Source: Nansenia antarctica
Taxonomy: Eukaryota > Chordata > Actinopteri > Argentiniformes > Microstomatidae
DNA length: 64,000 nucleotides
Direction of reading: 5' to 3'
Assembly (NCBI GenBank): GCA_963989245.1
Contig: OZ022347.1
Span: 41,347,558 to 41,411,557, forward strand
In this document: positions 56,001-64,000 of the stretch, piece after piece
How the letters are laid out: each line of letters starts with the position of its first letter
Position numbering within the stretch: the first letter of the stretch is position 1
Notes under the pieces: generated by a model
What the model saw: the letters and a program-made list of their open reading frames with translations, nothing else
What the model was told of the DNA's origin: nothing
Databases searched by the model: none
Position numbers and translations under genes: made by a program

Positions 56001-59000
56001 TAATAGTCTGTCTCTATAACAGTCTGTCTCTATAATAGTCTGTCTCTATAACAGTCTGTCTCTATAATAGTCTGTCTCTATATTAGCCTGTCTCTATAAT
56101 AGTCTGTCTCTATAATAGCCTGTCTCTATAATAGTCTGTCTCTATAATAGTCTGTCTCTATAATAGCCTGTCTCTATAATAGTCTGTCTCTATAACAGTC
56201 TGTCTCTATAATAGTCTGTCTCTATAATAGTATGTCTCTATAACAGTCTGTCTCTATAATAGTCTGTCTCTATAACAGTCTGTCTCTATAATAGTCTGTC
56301 TCTATAATAGTATGTCTCTATAATAGTCTGTCTCTATAATAGTCTGTCTCTATAATAGTCTGTCTCTATAACAGTCTGTCTCTATAATAGCCTGTCTCTA
56401 TAATAGTCTGTCTCTATAACAGTCTGTCTCTATAAGAGCCTGTCTCTATAATAGTCTGTCTCTATAACAGTCTGTCTCTATAATAGCCTGTCTCTATAAT
56501 AGCCTGTCTCTATAATAGTCTGTCTCTATAATAGTCTGTCTCTATAATAGTCTGTCTCTATAACAGTCTGTCTCTATAATAGTCTGTCTCTATAATAGTC
56601 TGTCTCTATAATAGTCTGTCTCTATAACAGTCTGTCTCTATAATAGTCTGTCTCTATAACAGTCTGTCTCTATAATAGTCTGTCTCTATATTAGCCTGTC
56701 TCTATAATAGTCTGTCTCTATAATAGCCTGTCTCTATAATAGTCTGTCTCTATAATAGTCTGTCTCTATAATAGCCTGTCTCTATAATAGTCTGTCTCTA
56801 TAACAGTCTGTCTCTATAATAGTCTGTCTCTATAATAGTATGTCTCTATAACAGTCTGTCTCTATAATAGTCTGTCTCTATAACAGTCTGTCTCTATAAT
56901 AGTCTGTCTCTATAATAGTATGTCTCTATAATAGTCTGTCTCTATAATAGTCTGTCTCTATAATAGTCTGTCTCTATAACAGTCTGTCTCTATAATAGCC
57001 TGTCTCTATAATAGTCTGTCTCTATAACAGTCTGTCTCTATAAGAGCCTGTCTCTATAATAGTCTGTCTCTATAACAGTCTGTCTCTATAATAGCCTGTC
57101 TCTATAATAGCCTGTCTCTATAATAGTCTGTCTCTATAATAGTCTGTCTCTATAATAGTCTGTCTCTATAACAGTCTGTCTCTATAATAGTCTGTCTCTA
57201 TAATAGTCTGTCTCTATAATAGTCTGTCTCTATAACAGTCTGTCTCTATAATAGTCTGTCTCTATAACAGTATGTCTCGATAAGAGCCTGTCTCTATAAT
57301 AGTCTGTCTCTATAACAGTCTGTCTCTATAATAGTCTGTCTCTATAATAGTCTGTCTCTATAAGAGCCTGTCTCTATAATAGTCTGTCTCTATAATAGTC
57401 TGTCTCTATAATAGTCTGTCTCTATAATAGTCTGTCTCTATAAGAGCCTGTCTCTATAATAGTCTGTCTCTATAACAGTCTGTCTCTATAATAGTCTGTC
57501 TCTATAATAGTCTGTCTCTATAACAGTCTGTCTCTATAATAGTCTGTCTCTATAACAGTCTGTCTCTATAATAGTCTGTCTCTATAATAGTATGTCTCTA
57601 TAATAGTCTGTCTCTATAACAGTCTGTCTCTATAATAGTCTGTCTCTATAATAGTCTGTCTCTATAATAGTCTGTCTCTATAATAGTCTGTCTCTATAAC
57701 AGTCTGTCTCTATAATAGTCTGTCTCTATAATAGTATGTCTCTATAACAGTCTGTCTCTATAATAGTCTGTCTCTATAACAGTCTGTCTCTATAATAGTC
57801 TGTCTCTATAATAGTATGTCTCTATAATAGTCTGTCTCTATAATAGTCTGTCTCTATAATAGTCTGTCTCTATAACAGTCTGTCTCTATAATAGCCTGTC
57901 TCTATAATAGTATGTCTCTATAATAGTCTGTCTCTATAATAGTCTGTCTCTATAATAGTCTGTCTCTATAACAGTCTGTCTCTATAATAGCCTGTCTCTA
58001 TAATAGTCTGTCTCTATAACAGTCTGTCTCTATAAGAGCCTGTCTCTATAATAGTCTGTCTCTATAATAGTCTGTCTCTATAATAGTCTGTCTCTATAAG
58101 AGCCTGTCTCTATAACAGTCTGTCTCTATAATAGTCTGTCTCTATAATAGTCTGGCTCTATAACAGTCTGTCTCTATAATAGTCTGTCTCTATAATAGTC
58201 TGTCTCTATAATAGTCTGTCTCTATAACAGTCTGTCTCTATAATAGACTGTCTCTAAAATAGTCTGTCTCTATAACAGTCTGTCTCTATAATAGTCTGTC
58301 TCTATAATAGTCTGTCTCTATAACAGTCTGTCTCTATAATAGTCTGTCTCTATAACAGTCTGTCTCTATAATAGTCTGTCTCTATATTAGCCTGTCTCTA
58401 TAATAGTCTGTCTCTATAATAGCCTGTCTCTATAATAGTCTGTCTCTATAATAGTCTGTCTCTATAATAGCCTGTCTCTATAATAGTCTGTCTCTATAAT
58501 AGTCTGTCTCTATAATAGTCTGTCTCTATAACAGTCTGTCTCTATAATAGTCTGTCTCTATAATAGTCTGTCTCTATAATAGTCTGTCTCTATAACAGTC
58601 TGTCTCTATAATAGTCTGTCTCTATAACAGTATGTCTCTATAACAGTCTGTCTCTATAAGAGCCTGTCTCTATAATAGTCTGTCTCTATAACAGTCTGTC
58701 TCTATAATAGTCTGTCTCTATAATAGTCTGTCTCTATAAGAGCCTGTCTCTATAATAGTCTGTCTCTATAATAGTCTGTCTCTATAATAGTCTGTCTCTA
58801 TAAGAGCCTGTCTCTATAATAGTCTGTCTCTATAATAGTCTGTCTCTATAAGAGCCTGTCTCTATAATAGTCTGTCTCTATAACAGTCTGTCTCTATAAT
58901 AGTCTGTCTCTATAATAGTCTGTCTCTATAACAGTATGGCTCTATAATAGTCTGTCTCTATAAGAGCCTGTCTCTATAACAGCCTGTCTCTATAATAGTC

Positions 59001-62000
59001 TGTCTCTATAACAGCCTTTCTCTATAATAGTCTGTCTCTATAATAGTCTTTCTCTATAACAGTCTGTCTCTATAACAGTCTGTCTCTATAATAGTCTGTC
59101 TCTATAATAGTCTGTCTCTATAATAGTCTGTCTCTATAATAGTCTGTCTCTATAACAGTCTGTCTCTATAACAGTCTGTCTCTATAAGAGCCTGTCTCTA
59201 TAATAGTCTGTCTCTATAATAGTCTGTCTCTATAATAGTCTGTCTCTATAATAGTCTGTCTCTATAACAGTCTGTCTCTATAATAGTCTGTCTCTATAAT
59301 AGTCTGTCTCTATAATAGTCTGTCTCTATAACAGTCTGTCTCTATAATAGTCTGTCTCTATAACAGTCTGTCTCTATAACAGTCTGTCTCTATAAGAGCC
59401 TGTCTCTATAATAGTCTGTCTCTATAACAGTCTGTCTCTATAATAGTCTGTCTCTATAAGAGCCTGTCTCTATAATAGTCTGTCTCTATAATAGTCTGTC
59501 TCTATAATAGTCTGTCTCTATAATAGTCTGTCTCTATAATAGTCTGTCTCTATAAGAGCCTGTCTCTATAATAGTCTGTCTCTATAATAGTCTGTCTCTA
59601 TAATAGTCTGTCTCTATAAGGGCCTGTCTCTATAAGAGCCTGTCTCTATAACAGCCTGTCTCTATAATAGTCTGTCTCTATAATAGTCTGTCTCTATAAT
59701 AGTCTGTCTCTATAACAGTATGTCTCTATAATAGTCTGTCTCTATAAGAGCCTGTCTCTATAACAGCCTGTCTCTATAATAGTCTGTCTCTATAACAGCC
59801 TTTCTCTATAATAGTCTGTCTCTATAATAGTCTGTCTCTATAACAGTCTGTCTCTATAATAGTCTGTCTCTATAACAGTCTGTCTCTATAATAGTCTGTC
59901 TCTATAATAGTATGTCTCTATAATAGTCTGTCTCTATAACAGTCTGTCTCTATAATAGTCTGTCTCTATAATAGTCTGTCTCTATAATAGTCTGTCTCTA
60001 TAACAGTATGTCTCTATAATAGTCTGTCTCTATAATAGTCTGTCTCTATAACAGTCTGTCTCTATAATAGTCTGTCTCTATAACAGTCTGTCTCTATAAT
60101 AGTCTGTCTCTATAATAGTATGTCTCTATAATAGTCTGTCTCTATAATAGTCTGTCTCTATAATAGTCTGTCTCTATAACAGTCTGTCTCTATAATAGCC
60201 TGTCTCTATAATAGTCTGTCTCTATAACAGTCTGTCTCTATAAGAGCCTGTCTCTATAATAGTCTGTCTCTATAATAGTCTGTCTCTATAATAGTCTGTC
60301 TCTATAAGAGCCTGTCTCTATAACAGTCTGTCTCTATAATAGTCTGTCTCTATAATAGTCTGGCTCTATAACAGTCTGTCTCTATAATAGTCTGTCTCTA
60401 TAATAGTCTGTATCTATAATAGTCTGTCTCTATAATAGTCTGTCTCTATAACAGTCTGTCTCTATAATAGACTGTCTCTAAAATAGTCTGTCTCTATAAC
60501 AGTCTGTCTCTATAACAGTCTGTCTCTATAATAGTCTGTCTCTATAATAGTCTGTCTCTATAACAGTCTGTCTCTATAATAGTCTGTCTCTATAACAGTC
60601 TGTCTCTATAATAGTCTGTCTCTATATTAGCCTGTCTCTATAATAGTCTGTCTCTATAATAGCCTGTCTCTATAATAGTCTGTCTCTATAATAGTCTGTC
60701 TCTATAATAGCCTGTCTCTATAATAGTCTGTCTCTATAACAGTCTGTCTCTATAATAGTCTGTCTCTATAATAGTATGTCTCTATAACAGTCTGTCTCTA
60801 TAATAGTCTGTCTCTATAACAGTCTGTCTCTATAATAGTCTGTCTCTATAATAGTATGTCTCTATAATAGTCTGTCTCTATAATAGTCTGTCTCTATAAT
60901 AGTCTGTCTCTATAACAGTCTGTCTCTATAATAGCCTGTCTCTATAATAGTCTGTCTCTATAACAGTCTGTCTCTATAAGAGCCTGTCTCTATAATAGTC
61001 TGTCTCTATAATAGTCTGTCTCTATAATAGTCTGTCTCTATAAGAGCCTGTCTCTATAACAGTCTGTCTCTATAATAGTCTGTCTCCATAATAGTCTGGC
61101 TCTATAACAGTCTGTCTCTATAATAGTCTGTCTCTATAATAGTCTGTCTCTATAATAGTCTGTCTCTATAATAGTCTGTCTCTATAACAGTCTGTCTCTA
61201 TAATAGACTGTCTCTAAAATAGTCTGTCTCTATAACAGTCTGTCTCTATAACAGTCTGTCTCTATAATAGTCTGTCTCTATAATAGTCTGTCTCTATAAC
61301 AGTCTGTCTCTATAATAGTCTGTCTCTATAACAGTCTGTCTCTATAATAGTCTGTCTCTATATTAGCCTGTCTCTATAATAGTCTGTCTCTATAATAGCC
61401 TGTCTCTATAATAGTCTGTCTCTATAATAGTCTGTCTCTATAATAGCCTGTCTCTATAATAGTCTGTCTCTATAATAGTCTGTCTCTATAATAGTCTGTC
61501 TCTATAACAGTCTGTCTCTATAATAGTCTGTCTCTATAATAGTCTGTCTCTATAATAGTCTGTCTCTATAACAGTCTGTCTCTATAATAGTCTGTCTCTA
61601 TAACAGTATGTCTCTATAACAGTCTGTCTCTATAAGAGCCTGTCTCTATAATAGTCTGTCTCTATAACAGTCTGTCTCTATAATAGTCTGTCTCTATAAT
61701 AGTCTGTCTCTATAAGAGCCTGTCTCTATAATAGTCTGTCTCTATAATAGTCTGTCTCTATAATAGTCTGTCTCTATAATAGTCTGTCTCTATAAGAGCC
61801 TGTCTCTATAATAGTCTGTCTCTATAATAGTCTGTCTCTATAAGAGCCTGTCTCTATAATAGTCTGTCTCTATAACAGTCTGTCTCTATAATAGTCTGTC
61901 TCTATAATAGTCTGTCTCTATAACAGTATGGCTCTATAATAGTCTGTCTCTATAAGAGCCTGTCTCTATAACAGCCTGTCTCTATAATAGTCTGTCTCTA

Positions 62001-64000
62001 TAACAGCCTTTCTCTATAATAGTCTGTCTCTATAATAGTCTTTCTCTATAACAGTCTGTCTCTATAACAGTCTGTCTCTATAATAGTCTGTCTCTATAAT
62101 AGTCTGTCTCTATAATAGTCTGTCTCTATAATAGTCTGTCTCTATAACAGTCTGTCTCTATAACAGTCTGTCTCTATAAGAGCCTGTCTCTATAATAGTC
62201 TGTCTCTATAATAGTCTGTCTCTATAATAGTCTGTCTCTATAACAGTCTGTCTCTATAACAGTCTGTCTCTATAATAGTCTGTCTCTATAATAGTCTGTC
62301 TCTATAATAGTCTGTCTCTATAAGAGCCTGTCTCTATAATAGTCTGTCTCTATAATAGTCTGTCTCTATAATAGTCTGTCTCTATAAGGGCCTGTCTCTA
62401 TAAGAGCCTGTCTCTATAACAGCCTGTCTCTATAATAGTCTGTCTCTATAATAGTCTGTCTCTATAATAGTCTGTCTCTATAACAGTATGTCTCTATAAT
62501 AGTCTGTCTCTATAAGAGCCTGTCTCTATAACAGCCTGTCTCTATAATAGTCTGTCTCTATAACAGCCTTTCTCTATAATAGTCTGTCTCTATAATAGTC
62601 TGTCTCTATAACAGTCTGTCTCTATAATAGTCTGTCTCTATAACAGTCTGTCTCTATAATAGTCTGTCTCTATAATAGTATGTCTCTATAATAGTCTGTC
62701 TCTATAACAGTCTGTCTCTATAATAGTCTGTCTCTATAATAGTCTGTCTCTATAATAGTCTGTCTCTATAATAGTCTGTCTCTATAACAGTATGTCTCTA
62801 TAATAGTCTGTCTCTATAATAGTCTGTCTCTATAACAGTCTGTCTCTATAATAGTCTGTCTCTATAACAGTCTGTCTCTATAATAGTCTGTCTCTATAAT
62901 AGTATGTCTCTATAATAGTCTGTCTCTATAATAGTCTGTCTCTATAATAGTCTGTCTCTATAACAGTCTGTCTCTATAATAGCCTGTCTCTATAATAGTC
63001 TGTCTCTATAACAGTCTGTCTCTATAAGAGCCTGTCTCTATAATAGTCTGTCTCTATAATAGTCTGTCTCTATAATAGTCTGTCTCTATAAGAGCCTGTC
63101 TCTATAACAGTCTGTCTCTATAATAGTCTGTCTCTATAATAGTCTGGCTCTATAACAGTCTGTCTCTATAATAGTCTGTCTCTATAATAGTCTGTATCTA
63201 TAATAGTCTGTCTCTATAATAGTCTGTCTCTATAACAGTCTGTCTCTATAATAGACTGTCTCTAAAATAGTCTGTCTCTATAACAGTCTGTCTCTATAAC
63301 AGTCTGTCTCTATAATAGTCTGTCTCTATAATAGTCTGTCTCTATAACAGTCTGTCTCTATAATAGTCTGTCTCTATAACAGTCTGTCTCTATAATAGTC
63401 TGTCTCTATATTAGCCTGTCTCTATAATAGTCTGTCTCTATAATAGCCTGTCTCTATAATAGTCTGTCTCTATAATAGTCTGTCTCTATAATAGCCTGTC
63501 TCTATAATAGTCTGTCTCTATAACAGTCTGTCTCTATAATAGTCTGTCTCTATAATAGTATGTCTCTATAACAGTCTGTCTCTATAATAGTCTGTCTCTA
63601 TAACAGTCTGTCTCTATAATAGTCTGTCTCTATAATAGTATGTCTCTATAATAGTCTGTCTCTATAATAGTCTGTCTCTATAATAGTCTGTCTCTATAAC
63701 AGTCTGTCTCTATAATAGCCTGTCTCTATAATAGTCTGTCTCTATAACAGTCTGTCTCTATAAGAGCCTGTCTCTATAATAGTCTGTCTCTATAATAGTC
63801 TGTCTCTATAATAGTCTGTCTCTATAAGAGCCTGTCTCTATAACAGTCTGTCTCTATAATAGTCTGTCTCTATAATAGTCTGGCTCTATAACAGTCTGTC
63901 TCTATAATAGTCTGTCTCTATAATAGTCTGTCTCTATAATAGTCTGTCTCTATAATAGTCTGTCTCTATAACAGTCTGTCTCTATAATAGACTGTCTCTA
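44008..64000. repeat. Giant 16-bp satellite array, about 1,200 units, running off the window
   Basis: The consensus unit TCTGTCTCTATAATAG repeats in exact 16-bp register for about 19.4 kb (excluding the 624-bp insertion at 44205-44828). Variation concentrates at a few positions: ATAATAG, ATAACAG or ATAAGAG, and TCTG or CCTG. ATAAGAG is almost always followed by CCTG. Rarer variants (TATG, TCTT, CCTTTC, TCTAAAA, TCTATATTAG, TCTCGATA, AGACTG) recur in clusters at spacings that are multiples of 16, showing block duplications. No long open frame exists on either strand. The true length is unknown because the window ends inside the array. Confidence 0.99.
44205..44828. mobile_element. Non-autonomous hAT-type MITE, 624 bp, inserted in the satellite
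   Basis: Perfect 17-bp inverted termini CAGGGGTGCACATAACT (44205-44221) and AGTTATGTGCACCCCTG (44812-44828) are flanked by the 8-bp duplication TCTATAAC (44197-44204 and 44829-44836), which is part of the satellite unit. No transposase. The right end is GC- and CpG-rich (GCGCAAAAGCGCC, GACGCATGCGCACTGGCGC). Confidence 0.93.

Noticed and set aside
44008..64000. CRISPR-like array
   Set aside because: Units are contiguous 16-mers without spacers, and the context is a vertebrate genome.
44008..64000. Array of TATA-box promoters (CTATAATA in each unit)
   Set aside because: The motif is only part of a simple repeat. No initiator or transcript context supports function.

Overview
This window looks like intergenic or large-intron DNA from a teleost fish. 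The evidence is the repeat content: tRNA-derived SINEs and an L2-like LINE that share the teleost 3' tail (TGTAAGTCGCTTTGGATAAA), CR1/L2-type LINE pieces, Tc1-like and piggyBac-type elements, three hAT-type insertions with 8-bp target-site duplications, and very dense (AC)n/(CT)n microsatellites. I cannot place it to family. No complete protein-coding gene is visible. Most long open frames are translations of tandem repeats.

Layout. 1-8.6 kb: microsatellites, a 31-bp and a 45-copy 35-bp minisatellite, SINEs, and three or four short segments (1129-1179, 2043-2208, 2364-2434, 8468-8520) that look like exons of an unidentified host gene on the + strand; the last three join in phase and end at a stop. 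8.7-15.8 kb: purine/pyrimidine tracts, a 2.46-kb hAT-type element (9600-12061) that has filled with two satellite arrays, a 36-bp minisatellite and a 5'-truncated L2-like LINE. 17.7-21.5 kb: a nested transposon structure in which a CR1/L2-like LINE was split by a hAT element and then by a second LINE. 22.3-27.5 kb: about 4.1 kb bracketed by ~0.5-kb inverted repeats and holding a LINE 3' end, a SINE, an LTR-like segment and minisatellites. 27.5-44.0 kb: more minisatellites, piggyBac and Tc1 MITEs, hairpin elements, a TTAGGG tract inside an inverted repeat, a decayed Tc1 transposase, and several hundred-base unique stretches where I recognise nothing.

44.0-64.0 kb: one uninterrupted 16-bp satellite (consensus TCTGTCTCTATAATAG), about 1,200 units, broken only by a 624-bp hAT-type MITE and running off the window end. 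It has a small alphabet of unit variants and kilobase-scale internal duplications, including a ~2.9-kb block repeated 4,560 bp (285 units) downstream.

The components do not form a pathway. The common theme is tandem-repeat growth beside or inside transposable elements. All identifications come from reading the sequence; no database search was possible.
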